Source: HGM12587 sp964561705 (lineage in GTDB: Bacteria; Bacillota; Clostridia; Lachnospirales; Lachnospiraceae). From it: a stretch of DNA of 6,894 bases. Shown here piece after piece: positions 1-5,555 of this stretch. The notes under the pieces are model-generated. The model was given only the letters and a program-made list of their open reading frames with translations. It did no database searches and was not told the origin of the DNA. The position numbers were made by a program, and so were the translations under genes. The stretch covers positions 1 to 6,894 of the forward strand of contig CAZLQJ010000078.1 of assembly GCA_964561705.1 (NCBI GenBank), read 5' to 3'. The first letter of the stretch is position 1. The number at the start of each line of letters is the position of its first letter.

Positions 1-518
1 GCTATCCCTATTATGTAGCCTCTAGAGCTTTAAAAACAGAAGATCTGAAGGCAATCACAAAGGAAAATCCTGCGGATGGCGTGATTATTTATGCAGTTCA
101 CAAAGGGGAATGTGATCGAATTGTACTGGTAAAACAATATCGGTATTCCATTGGAGATTTTATTTATGAATTACCGGCAGGGTTGATCGATGAGGGAGAA
201 GATTATCAAAAAACTGCCGTTCGTGAAATGATGGAAGAAACCGGTCTTTCTTTTGTGCCGGTACCACATGATACCTGCTACAGCAAACCGTTTTTTACGA
301 CAGTAGGAATGACTGACGAATCCTGCAGAACTGTTTACGGAGAAGCCTTCGGAGAGCCGTCGAATGCCTTTTTAGAGGATACGGAAGATATTGAAGTTGT
401 GCTGGCCAACAAAGAGATGGCGAAAGAAATATTAAAAACACAGAAAGTATCAGTTATGGCTGGATATTTGCTTATGAATTTTATCCACAGCGAAGATCCG
501 TTCTGGTTTTTGAGATAA
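1..518 (+). CDS. Nudix hydrolase, 5'-truncated by window edge
   Basis: This is the 3' part of a Nudix family hydrolase gene. The reading frame stays open to the left edge (first full codon at 3), so the true start lies outside the window; the GTG at 81 is an internal codon. The protein contains a complete Nudix box, GX5EX7REUXEEXGU, encoded at about 180-248: it starts G-L-I-D-E-G-E and ends R-E-M-M-E-E-T-G-L. The glutamates of the REXXEE core bind the catalytic Mg2+. The preceding KQYRY...ELPAG stretch and the GMTDES stretch after the box resemble ADP-ribose pyrophosphatase-type members, which hydrolyse nucleoside diphosphate-X compounds in the cytoplasm. The substrate cannot be fixed from sequence alone. 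The gene ends 12 bases before dtd, and its stop codon overlaps the dtd ribosome binding site, so the two are probably co-transcribed. Confidence 0.93.
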   Translation, partial: YPYYVASRALKTEDLKAITKENPADGVIIYAVHKGECDRIVLVKQYRYSIGDFIYELPAGLIDEGEDYQKTAVREMMEETGLSFVPVPHDTCYSKPFFTTVGMTDESCRTVYGEAFGEPSNAFLEDTEDIEVVLANKEMAKEILKTQKVSVMAGYLLMNFIHSEDPFWFLR

Positions 519-530
519 AGGAGAATTATC

Positions 531-977
531 ATGAAATTTGTAATACAAAGAGTTACAGAAGCCTCTGTAACCGTTGAGGAAAAGGTTGTTGGAAAAATCG
601 GAAAAGGATTCCTTGTTTTGGTTGGTATTTCAGATGAAGATGATCGACAGGTTGCCGATAAACTTGTAAAAAAACTGGTTGGACTTCGAATTTTTGAAGA
701 TTCCGAAGGAAAAACAAATCTTTCTCTGGCTGATGTTGGAGGTGAACTGTTGATGATTTCCCAGTTTACGTTATATGCAAATTGTAAAAAAGGATATCGT
801 CCAAGTTTTATTGAAGCCGGCAAACCGGATATGGCCAACGAATTATATGAATATATTTGTGAAGAATGCAAGAAGAGTGTTCCTGTGGTTGAAAAGGGAA
901 TTTTTGGTGCAGATATGAAGGTTTCGCTCTTGAATGATGGTCCTTTTACGATCATTCTAGACAGCCGTGATTTATAA
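531..977 (+). CDS. dtd: D-aminoacyl-tRNA deacylase
   Basis: Dtd hydrolyses D-amino acids (and mischarged glycine) from tRNAs, a chirality proofreading step in the cytoplasm. The 148-residue length is typical of the family. The N-terminus MKFVIQRVTEASVTVE is characteristic. The two active-site motifs are present: SQFTLYA at residues 77-83 and NDGPFT at 135-140, which holds the Gly-Pro pair that enforces chiral selectivity. The usual form is GPVT; here Val is Phe, with Gly-Pro intact. The ATG at 531 has an AAAGGAG Shine-Dalgarno at 517-523 that overlaps the stop of the Nudix gene, indicating an operon. In many Firmicutes dtd sits beside relA; here the next gene on the strand is a small alarmone synthetase, 113 bases on with its own likely promoter. 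No intrinsic terminator was seen after dtd. Confidence 0.97.
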   Translation: MKFVIQRVTEASVTVEEKVVGKIGKGFLVLVGISDEDDRQVADKLVKKLVGLRIFEDSEGKTNLSLADVGGELLMISQFTLYANCKKGYRPSFIEAGKPDMANELYEYICEECKKSVPVVEKGIFGADMKVSLLNDGPFTIILDSRDL

Positions 978-1016
978 AGAAATTCTTAAATATTTGTGAT
1001 TTTTCTGTCAATCTGG

Positions 1017-1045
1017 TTGAAAATACCTAGATTCTACAGTAAAAT
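1017..1045 (+). promoter_or_regulatory. Sigma-A-type promoter for the alarmone synthetase gene
   Basis: A TTGAAA -35 box (1017-1022) and a TAAAAT -10 box (1040-1045) are separated by 17 bases in the A/T-rich gap between dtd and the alarmone synthetase. A perfect TATAAT at 1045-1050 overlaps but would be 22 bases from the -35 box. The predicted leader is about 40 bases. No start-site data support it, and read-through from dtd remains possible. Confidence 0.55.
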
Positions 1046-1090
1046 ATAATTATAAAACAACGATGCTTTAACGGAGAAAACAAGTAGATC

Positions 1091-1720
1091 ATGACAAATG
1101 AATTATTAAATAACATTCCTGAAGAAGAATATCAGGAATTGATCAGACCTTATACAGATGCCATGAACAACGTGCGAATGCGCCTTGAAGTATTGAATAA
1201 GGATTATCGAAAAAAGAATAACAATTATCCAATTCATTTCATTCAGACCCGTATCAAAAAGAGACCAAGTCTGGAAAAGAAACTGATGAAAAAGGAATTG
1301 CCGGTAACGGTAGAGGCTGCGGCAGATAATATTCGTGACATTGCCGGGATTCGAGTGATCTGCTATTTTGAAGAAGATGTCTACGCAGTTGCCGAATGTC
1401 TGAGACAGCAGCAGGATCTTATTTTTATCAGGGAACGGGATTATATCAAGAATCCAAAAGACAGCGGTTATACCAGCTATCATGTAATTTATGGTGTTCC
1501 TGTTTATCATGTTGATGGAATGGAATATTTTCCGGTAGAAATTCAGATTAGGACAATGTCTATGGATTTTTGGGCAAGTATGGAGCACCGCATCTGTTAC
1601 AAAAGTGAGGATGCGCGAAAAGATGAGCTCCAAAAAAGTCTTTCCAGATTTTCAACAGAACTGAAAAAAATGGAAAGAAGTATGCATGAGCATCTGAACG
1701 GAACCGCAGAACTTGACTAG
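1091..1720 (+). CDS. Small alarmone synthetase (GTP pyrophosphokinase, RelQ/YjbM-like)
   Basis: This is a single-domain RelA/SpoT-family synthetase that transfers pyrophosphate from ATP to GTP or GDP, making (p)ppGpp, the stringent-response alarmone. At 209 residues it matches small alarmone synthetases such as B. subtilis YjbM (RelQ) and has no hydrolase, TGS or ACT domain. Visible motifs are the ATP-binding RxKxxxSxxxK (R54, K56, S60, K64), RDIAGIR at 82-88 with the Mg2+-binding Asp83, ERDYIKNPKDSGYTSYH at 115-131 with the guanine-stacking Tyr127, and the catalytic Glu150 in VEIQIRT, followed by FWASMEH. The C-terminus is a charged helix, as in the tetrameric RelQ group. The start is the first possible one because TAG lies in frame at 1085. 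Its Shine-Dalgarno (ACGGAG, 1071-1076) is 14 bases away, which is long, so translation may be weak. RelQ is more likely than RelP, but the two are not firmly separable here. Confidence 0.94.
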   Translation: MTNELLNNIPEEEYQELIRPYTDAMNNVRMRLEVLNKDYRKKNNNYPIHFIQTRIKKRPSLEKKLMKKELPVTVEAAADNIRDIAGIRVICYFEEDVYAVAECLRQQQDLIFIRERDYIKNPKDSGYTSYHVIYGVPVYHVDGMEYFPVEIQIRTMSMDFWASMEHRICYKSEDARKDELQKSLSRFSTELKKMERSMHEHLNGTAELD

Positions 1721-1748
1721 GTTTCTGTGATAAGAAAATTTTGTACAC

Positions 1749-1783
1749 AAAAAGAGCTGTTCAATTTTGAACAGCTCTTTTTT
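1749..1783. terminator. Bidirectional intrinsic terminator between convergent genes
   Basis: AAAGAGCTGTTCAA (1751-1764) pairs perfectly with TTGAACAGCTCTTT (1767-1780). In practice this is a 12-bp stem with an AATTTT loop. The T run at 1778-1783 serves the plus strand (alarmone synthetase), and the A run at 1749-1753 gives a T run for the minus strand (cobT-cobU). The cobU stop codon (1782-1784) lies at the edge of the hairpin. Confidence 0.92.
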
Positions 1784-2267
1784 ATGACTTTAATGTAAAT
1801 TTTGTAGTATGGGAAGCAATTTTTTCCAATTCTATATTTAAGGAATTCAGTTGACGGATATATTGGTTCGTTCCTTCGTCGTAATTTCCTTCTTCCAACC
1901 CTGCAATACTGACAATGATCAGCTTTTTGCAACGGTGGGAGAGTGCCAGAATACGTTTAAAAGCGTCTTCGGCATCTGAATGATGGATAAAAATCCCATT
2001 TGCAAGAAGATTGGAAGCATCCTCCAAAAGTACGACGGCATCGGAAGGAATATCGATCTTATGGATTTCCCAGGGTTCTTCAATGGTAAAAAATCCTTTT
2101 CCTTCACGCTGACGAAGATGCTTGGCAATGCGTTGATCGTTTTCTGCTGTCTGAGGAACCATGGTTGCCAGATAGATCCGTGGACAATCAGGTGTTTCTA
2201 CAGTCATTTTTTCTGCATAAAGACTTTTTCCACTATTGTTTGGTCCTAAAATCAGTTGGATTTCCAT
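1782..2267 (-). CDS. cobU: Adenosylcobinamide kinase / adenosylcobinamide-phosphate guanylyltransferase, divergent
   Basis: CobU phosphorylates adenosylcobinamide and then transfers GMP to give AdoCbi-GDP, the activated corrinoid half in cobamide nucleotide-loop assembly. Residues 1-15 carry a P-loop, GPNNSGKS (8-15), with a less usual form than the GGxRSGKS of well-studied CobU proteins. YLATMVPQTAENDQRIAKH (32-50) matches the region with the guanylylated histidine, here probably His50, and the following R-Q-R fits. VVLLEDASNLLANGIF (78-93) corresponds to the conserved segment after the second strand. At 161 residues it is shorter than the roughly 180 of enteric CobU. The start overlaps the end of cobT by 16 bases, and its GGAGG site (2278-2282) lies inside cobT, so translation is probably coupled. 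No cobS or cobC follows; the unit ends in a terminator. The family call is firm from motifs and the cobT neighbour; retention of both activities is not proven. Confidence 0.9.
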   Translation of the reverse strand: MEIQLILGPNNSGKSLYAEKMTVETPDCPRIYLATMVPQTAENDQRIAKHLRQREGKGFFTIEEPWEIHKIDIPSDAVVLLEDASNLLANGIFIHHSDAEDAFKRILALSHRCKKLIIVSIAGLEEGNYDEGTNQYIRQLNSLNIELEKIASHTTKFTLKS

Positions 2268-3310
2268 TTTTCATAAGCCTCCACCTGAATATCATCAAAA
2301 CTTGCCGCATGCTTATAGGCCGAAACAGCCATATCCAAAAGCGGCATCAGAGCCACTGCACCGGTACCTTCCCCTAGACGCATATTTGCATGGATTACAG
2401 GATCAAAGCCTAATTCATTCATCAAACGTTGTCCGGCAGGTTCTGCGCTGATATGCGATGGTATAATATATTCTTTTACATACGGACAAAGTCGGATTGC
2501 ACAAAGTGCAGCAACACCGGAAATAAATCCATCCATAATTACAGGAATGTGATAAAGGGCACCGCCAATAAAGGCTCCAACCATTCCGGCAATGTCAAAT
2601 CCACCCACTTTTGCCAAAACATCCAAAGGATCCTTCGCATCCGGCTGGTTGATTTCGATTGCTTTTTTAATGGCATTTTGCTTGCGCAGCAATCCATCAT
2701 CTGTCAAACCGGAACCGCGTCCGGTAACCTGTTCTGCAGGAAGATTAAGAAGTACAGACATTATTGCACTGGAGGTTGTTGTATTTCCAATCCCGGCTTC
2801 TCCAGTCGCAATTAATTGGTATCCTTCGTTTTTGCGTTGCTCTACAAGCTGGATTCCGGTCAAAACAGCCTGTTTTGCCTGTTCCCTGGTCATTGCAGGC
2901 TCCATCGTCATATCGTTGGTTCCTGGGGCAATTGCGCGTGGAATTAAGCCATCTACCTGATCAATCATTCCCATATCGATTGGAAATACATCTGCACCGC
3001 AGGCAGCAGCCATCGCATTTACTGTCGTTGTGTGATTTACCAGAGATTTTGCAATGGCAGTTGTGACCTCATGGGTACTCTGTGCAACGTTTTGTGCCAA
3101 AACTCCGTTATCTGCACAGAATACAAGCACACATTTTTTTGAAAGATCAGGATAAGGTGTACCCAAAGCAGCAGAAGCGGATGCGAGCAAAGTTTCTAAT
3201 TTTCCAAGACTTCCTACTGGTTTGGCAATGTGATCAAAATGAGAAATACAAGCCTCATATGCTTCATGATCAGATGGGGTGATTTTTGAGATCAATTGAG
3301 TCAGTTCCAT
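2252..3310 (-). CDS. cobT: Nicotinate-nucleotide--dimethylbenzimidazole phosphoribosyltransferase
   Basis: CobT transfers phosphoribose from nicotinate mononucleotide to a lower-ligand base such as dimethylbenzimidazole, giving the alpha-ribazole phosphate used in cobamide assembly. The 352-residue length is normal. Signature motifs are KPVGSLG at residues 30-36, GEAGIGNTT at 170-178, GRGSGLTDDGL at 197-207, and the catalytic glutamate Glu314 in RLGEGTGA (311-318). The segment usually written ADHGV reads CADNGV here (65-70), with Asn for His. The ATG at 3308-3310 has a strong AGGAGG site (3317-3322) 6 bases upstream. cobU follows with a 16-base overlap. A 432-base leader with a cobalamin riboswitch and terminator precedes it, so expression should fall when adenosylcobalamin is abundant. 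The other nucleotide-loop gene, cobS, is not in the window. Confidence 0.97.
   Translation of the reverse strand: MELTQLISKITPSDHEAYEACISHFDHIAKPVGSLGKLETLLASASAALGTPYPDLSKKCVLVFCADNGVLAQNVAQSTHEVTTAIAKSLVNHTTTVNAMAAACGADVFPIDMGMIDQVDGLIPRAIAPGTNDMTMEPAMTREQAKQAVLTGIQLVEQRKNEGYQLIATGEAGIGNTTTSSAIMSVLLNLPAEQVTGRGSGLTDDGLLRKQNAIKKAIEINQPDAKDPLDVLAKVGGFDIAGMVGAFIGGALYHIPVIMDGFISGVAALCAIRLCPYVKEYIIPSHISAEPAGQRLMNELGFDPVIHANMRLGEGTGAVALMPLLDMAVSAYKHAASFDDIQVEAYEKWKSN
2278..2282 (-). promoter_or_regulatory. cobU ribosome binding site inside cobT
   Basis: On the minus strand GGAGG lies 10 bases before the cobU ATG (2265-2267) and within the last codons of cobT, whose stop is at 2252-2254. Ribosomes finishing cobT would cover or clear this site, consistent with translational coupling. 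Confidence 0.8.
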
Positions 3311-3364
3311 AAGATACCTCCTAAATTATATGGATTTGTGCGGGATTTATCGTCTGTAAACGTG

Positions 3365-3396
3365 AAAAAAGGAACCGTCAGGAATTCGGCTCCTTT
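3365..3396 (-). terminator. Intrinsic terminator in the cobT leader
   Basis: On the minus strand AAGGAGCCG (3395-3387) pairs with CGGTTCCTT (3377-3369): 9 pairs with one G-U and a 9-base loop. The T run (complement of 3365-3370) follows directly. It lies between the cobalamin aptamer and the cobT start, so it is the likely expression platform: ligand binding would favour termination. Confidence 0.85.
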
Positions 3397-3413
3397 CTCC
3401 TATAGAGGCAAAA

Positions 3414-3473
3414 TAAATCGTTAATCCGTTTGCAAAAACGATCGTATGTGCAGAAATACGATCGTTCGATTTA
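3414..3473 (-). repeat. Nested hairpin in the cobT leader
   Basis: An 11-bp perfect inverted repeat, AACGATCGTAT (3437-3447) with ATACGATCGTT (3456-3466), encloses an 8-base loop. Directly abutting it, CGATTTA (3467-3473) can pair with TAAATCG (3414-3420), leaving 16 unpaired bases on one side. On the minus-strand RNA the inner hairpin is followed by a short U run (complement of 3434-3438), so it may act as an early terminator or as a spacer element between aptamer and terminator. Confidence 0.7.
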
Positions 3474-3525
3474 CAAAACAATATGGTATGTTTCCTATCG
3501 ACCGTAAGAATCATTTTATAAATCC

Positions 3526-3675
3526 ATACAAGCAGTTCTCCTGACTTAAGTTCATCATCAAAAAGCGCCTTCCCAGATTTCTCCAGTGACATATTGCTTT
3601 CTGACTCCCTATCACAGTGGCGGGACCGTACCGGAATTACACCGATTTCTCTATTAATCCTTTCGGAACTTGTAT
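3526..3675 (-). promoter_or_regulatory. Cobalamin (B12) riboswitch aptamer
   Basis: Read on the minus strand, the segment carries the conserved cobalamin riboswitch core. It has CGGTGTAATTCCGG, then GGTCCCGCCACTGTGATA and GGGAGTC, where TCCC/GGGA (3622-3625 with 3606-3609) closes loop 5 (GCCACTGTGATA). Next come GTCACTGG (3583-3590), CTGGGAAGG (3568-3576), GATGATGAACTTAAG and the B12 box AAGTCAGGAGAACTGC (3532-3547). The closing stem P1 is a 7-bp perfect pair, CTTGTAT (3669-3675) with ATACAAG (3526-3532). Small departures from the usual consensus are AGAGAA for GGGAA, GTCACTGG for GCCACTGG, and GAACTGC for GACCTGC in the B12 box. It lies 216 bases before cobT with a terminator in between, as expected for cobalamin-repressed transcription of cobT-cobU. 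Confidence 0.96.
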
Positions 3676-3702
3676 TTCTTGCACGTTCATTAACTTGTTA
3701 AC

Positions 3703-3731
3703 ATATTAACATAACAATTTCTTTTTGTCTA
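3703..3731 (-). promoter_or_regulatory. Possible promoter for the riboswitch-cobT-cobU transcript
   Basis: On the minus strand TAGACA (3731-3726) and TAATAT (3708-3703) are 17 bases apart, which would start the RNA near 3696, about 20 bases before the aptamer. The -10 box is only a 4/6 match. No terminator was seen after the aminotransferase gene, which ends 12 bases upstream, so read-through could also feed the leader. Confidence 0.4.
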
Positions 3732-3742
3732 CTTTTTATGGA

Positions 3743-5032
3743 TTATTTTCTATCTGCCAAAAGTTTTTCTACACTTACAAGTTTTACACAAAGTACAAAA
3801 GCTTTTGAAGCAACTTTCATTTCCTCAATCGATGGGAAAGTAGGAGCAATACGAATATTGGAATCTTCCGGATCTTTTCCGTAAGGGAAGGTCGCACCAG
3901 CGTTTGTCATGATCACACCCAGATCCTTACATTTTGCAACGATTGCTTTGGCGCAGCCAGGCATAGAATTAAAGGATACAAAGTAGCCGCCACGCGGTTT
4001 TACCCAGCTTCCGATTTCTAGTCCGGTAAGTTCCGCTTCCAATGTATCTAAAACGGCTGCAAATTTTGGACGGAGCAGTTCTGCATGTTTTTTCATATGT
4101 GCATTTAAGCCGTCAATATTCTTGAAAAATCTGGAATGACGGAGCTGATTGATCTTGTCATGACCAATGGTCTGAACGGTCATATAACTTTCGATAAATT
4201 CAATATTTTCTAAAGAAGAAGCCACTGCTGAAACACCGGATCCAGGGAAGCTGATCTTTGAAGTAGAAGCAAAGATATAAACCATATTTGGATTTCCTGC
4301 TTTGGCACATTCTTCTAAAATATTTAAAATTTCATCCTGTGTATCTTCGTATAAATGATGAATTCCATATGCATTATCCCAGTAAATACGAAAATCTTCA
4401 GCTGCCGGTTTTAAATTTGCAAAACGGCGAACTACTTCGTCGGAGTAGGAGATACCGGTTGGATTGGAATATTTTGGCACGCACCAGATTCCTTTTACAG
4501 CAGGATCATTGTTTACATATTTTTCTACAAGATCCATATCCGGACCATCTTCATAAAGCGGAATATTGATCATTTCAATGCCAAAGGTTTCAGTGATTTT
4601 GAAATGTCTGTCATATCCCGGAACCGGGCACAAAAATTTTACCTGATCTAATTTGCACCATGGTGTAGAACCATTTACTCCGTGAATCATAGAACGGGAA
4701 ACGGTATCATACATGATATTTAAACTAGAGTTTCCGCAGACAACAACATTATCTTTTTCAACCCCCATCATTGCAGCCATCAGACGGCGGCATTCACCGA
4801 TTCCATCCAAGTCACCATAGTTACGTGTATCATTTCCAAGTACAGTTCTCATATCAGAGGAACTGTTTACCACATCGAGCATCGGCATACACAGTTCTAA
4901 CTGAGAAAAACCTGGTTTTCCTCGTGCCATATTTAAGTTGAGCCCTTTGGCTTCCATTGTTTTGTATTCTTCCTCTAAAGCAGCCTTTAAAGTGAGTAAT
5001 TCGTCTTTTGTAAGATCCTTATACGCTTTCAT
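3743..5032 (-). CDS. Aspartate aminotransferase, group Ic (PLP-dependent)
   Basis: This is a fold-type I PLP aminotransferase of 429 residues resembling the aspartate aminotransferase family (Pfam PF12897) found in Clostridia and Actinobacteria. It would interconvert aspartate and 2-oxoglutarate with oxaloacetate and glutamate in the cytoplasm. Visible features are NMARGKPGFSQLELCMPML (34-52) near the N-terminus, GNSSLNIMYDT (100-110) for phosphate binding, NPTG (190-193) with Asn190, YWDNAY (217-222) with Asp219 holding the pyridine nitrogen and Tyr222, the Schiff-base Lys259 in STSKISFPGSG, PRGGYF (346-351), and Arg394 in NIRIAP for the substrate carboxylate. The ATG at 5030-5032 has GAGGA 7 bases upstream. 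The fold is related to CobD (threonine-phosphate decarboxylase) and the gene neighbours cob genes, but the sequence is clearly the aspartate-type group. The exact amino-acid substrate is inferred from family. Confidence 0.92.
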   Translation of the reverse strand: MKAYKDLTKDELLTLKAALEEEYKTMEAKGLNLNMARGKPGFSQLELCMPMLDVVNSSSDMRTVLGNDTRNYGDLDGIGECRRLMAAMMGVEKDNVVVCGNSSLNIMYDTVSRSMIHGVNGSTPWCKLDQVKFLCPVPGYDRHFKITETFGIEMINIPLYEDGPDMDLVEKYVNNDPAVKGIWCVPKYSNPTGISYSDEVVRRFANLKPAAEDFRIYWDNAYGIHHLYEDTQDEILNILEECAKAGNPNMVYIFASTSKISFPGSGVSAVASSLENIEFIESYMTVQTIGHDKINQLRHSRFFKNIDGLNAHMKKHAELLRPKFAAVLDTLEAELTGLEIGSWVKPRGGYFVSFNSMPGCAKAIVAKCKDLGVIMTNAGATFPYGKDPEDSNIRIAPTFPSIEEMKVASKAFVLCVKLVSVEKLLADRK

Positions 5033-5102
5033 AAATATTCCTCATTCACTTTCCTATATTCATTCTTTAAACAGAAGTTTTTCTGCTTATCTTACCGGAT
5101 AA

Positions 5103-5129
5103 TTTGTATCTTTGTATATTTGTATACAA
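5103..5129. repeat. Three TTTGTAT repeats at 8-bp period ending in palindrome TTGTATACAA
   Basis: TTTGTAT occurs at 5103-5109, 5111-5117 and 5119-5125, exactly 8 bases apart. The last copy is part of a perfect 10-bp palindrome, TTGTATACAA (5120-5129). The block sits about 70-100 bases upstream of the aminotransferase start and just downstream of a candidate promoter (-10 at 5150-5155), a position suited to a repressor. The palindrome has the GT-N2-AC form seen at many GntR-family operators; no regulator gene is nearby to confirm this. Confidence 0.5.
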
Positions 5130-5149
5130 TCTATCTCAAAATATCTTTT

Positions 5150-5178
5150 ATAATACCGAAAAATGGAAAAAAATGCAA
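5150..5178 (-). promoter_or_regulatory. Possible promoter for the aminotransferase gene
   Basis: On the minus strand TTGCAT (5178-5173) and TATTAT (5155-5150) are 17 bases apart. The -10 is a 5/6 match but the -35 only 3/6. This would give a leader of about 110 bases containing the TTTGTAT repeats. The 169-base gap between the small Cys-rich gene and the aminotransferase gene holds no convincing terminator. Confidence 0.35.
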
Positions 5179-5201
5179 CCGTTTCTTCTATGATTCACAC
5201 A

Positions 5202-5438
5202 TTATTTCATAAGAAATTTTATAATGGTATCATAATTTTCCGGTTTATGAGGAAAGGTGCAGTCATCGCAGCATTTGATTTTTTTTCCGTTGCATTCAAT
5301 ATACTTGGGATTTCCGGGACAATGTTCCCTTAAATACAGGGGGCAATAGCAGAATAGACAATTAAAGTTTTCAATATCTTTATGACATGGATAGTATTCA
5401 CATTCCAGATTTGCAAAATATTTTGAACAGTTTTTCAT
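5202..5438 (-). CDS. Cysteine-rich small domain protein, probable metal-binding
   Basis: A 78-residue protein with 11 cysteines (4, 13, 18, 27, 30, 32, 40, 49, 56, 57, 60). It matches the cysteine-rich small domain family (Pfam PF04071) in pattern: CSKYFANLECEYYPCH, FNCLFCYCPLY, CPGNPKYI, KIKCCDDCTFPHKPENYD. The cysteine clusters suggest a bound metal or iron-sulfur centre. No signal peptide or membrane segment is seen, so it is probably cytoplasmic. The biochemical role is unknown; from memory, related domains are fused to CobD-type cobamide enzymes in some archaea, which makes its position near cobT-cobU suggestive. The start at Met 5436-5438 is preferred: it has GGAGG 11 bases upstream. 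The upstream ATG (5466-5468, adding 10 residues) lacks a ribosome site and lies 2 bases after a strong -10 box, so it would sit at or before the transcription start. Confidence 0.88.
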   Translation of the reverse strand: MKNCSKYFANLECEYYPCHKDIENFNCLFCYCPLYLREHCPGNPKYIECNGKKIKCCDDCTFPHKPENYDTIIKFLMK

Positions 5439-5449
5439 ACGAAAGTGTT

Positions 5450-5454
5450 CCTCC
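5450..5454 (-). promoter_or_regulatory. Ribosome binding site fixing the start of the Cys-rich gene
   Basis: GGAGG on the minus strand lies 11 bases before the ATG at 5436-5438. It falls inside the coding frame of the longer candidate, which argues for the shorter protein. Confidence 0.75.
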
Positions 5455-5470
5455 GATCGATTTTTCATTT

Positions 5471-5479
5471 ATTATATCA
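5471..5479 (-). promoter_or_regulatory. Extended -10 promoter for the Cys-rich gene
   Basis: The minus strand reads TGATATAAT, a perfect extended -10 (TGnTATAAT). No good -35 box is seen 16-18 bases upstream, which extended -10 promoters can tolerate. Transcription would start near 5464, giving a leader of about 26 bases before the GGAGG-linked ATG. Confidence 0.65.
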
Positions 5480-5503
5480 CAGAAAAATATTTTACAGAAA
5501 CCA

Positions 5504-5515
5504 AAACATTTGTTT
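5504..5515. promoter_or_regulatory. Palindrome AAACATTTGTTT between divergent genes
   Basis: AAACA and TGTTT form a perfect inverted repeat with a 2-base centre. It lies about 35 bases upstream of the predicted start of the Cys-rich transcript and just upstream of the lexA promoter region. It resembles a degenerate LexA (Cheo) box but matches only about 10 of 14 positions of CGAACATATGTTCG. Confidence 0.35.
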
Positions 5516-5521
5516 GCGTTT

Positions 5522-5549
5522 TTGGTGATCTTATGTTAATCTAAATAAT
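5522..5549 (+). promoter_or_regulatory. Possible lexA promoter
   Basis: TTGGTG (5522-5527) and AATAAT (5544-5549) are 16 bases apart. Transcription would start around 5556, placing the candidate LexA operator at the start site. Other A/T-rich -10 boxes are possible nearby. Confidence 0.45.
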
Positions 5550-5555
5550 AAGAAA

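Noticed and set aside
335..955. Minus-strand open frame of 206 codons
   Set aside because: It lies antisense to the Nudix and dtd genes, both of which carry full family motifs. Its translation is Ser/Phe/Thr-rich with no recognisable domain, typical of a shadow frame.
3347..3592. Minus-strand open frame of 81 codons in the cobT leader
   Set aside because: It runs through the 3' half of the cobalamin aptamer, the nested hairpin and the terminator. RNA structure explains the sequence and the peptide has no recognisable features.
3695..3717. GTTAA-CATA-TTAAC inverted repeat upstream of the cobalamin aptamer as an operator
   Set aside because: It is short and A/T-rich, overlaps the predicted -10 box and has no centred outer symmetry; chance is a sufficient explanation.
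3743..5032. Aminotransferase as CobD (threonine-phosphate decarboxylase)
   Set aside because: It is near cob genes and shares the fold, but its length (429 rather than about 360) and motifs fit the group Ic aspartate aminotransferases.
5439..5468. Ten-residue N-terminal extension of the Cys-rich protein (MKNRSEEHFR)
   Set aside because: Its ATG has no ribosome site and sits 2 bases after a perfect TATAAT, so it is unlikely to be in the transcript. The inner ATG has GGAGG and begins where the family similarity begins.
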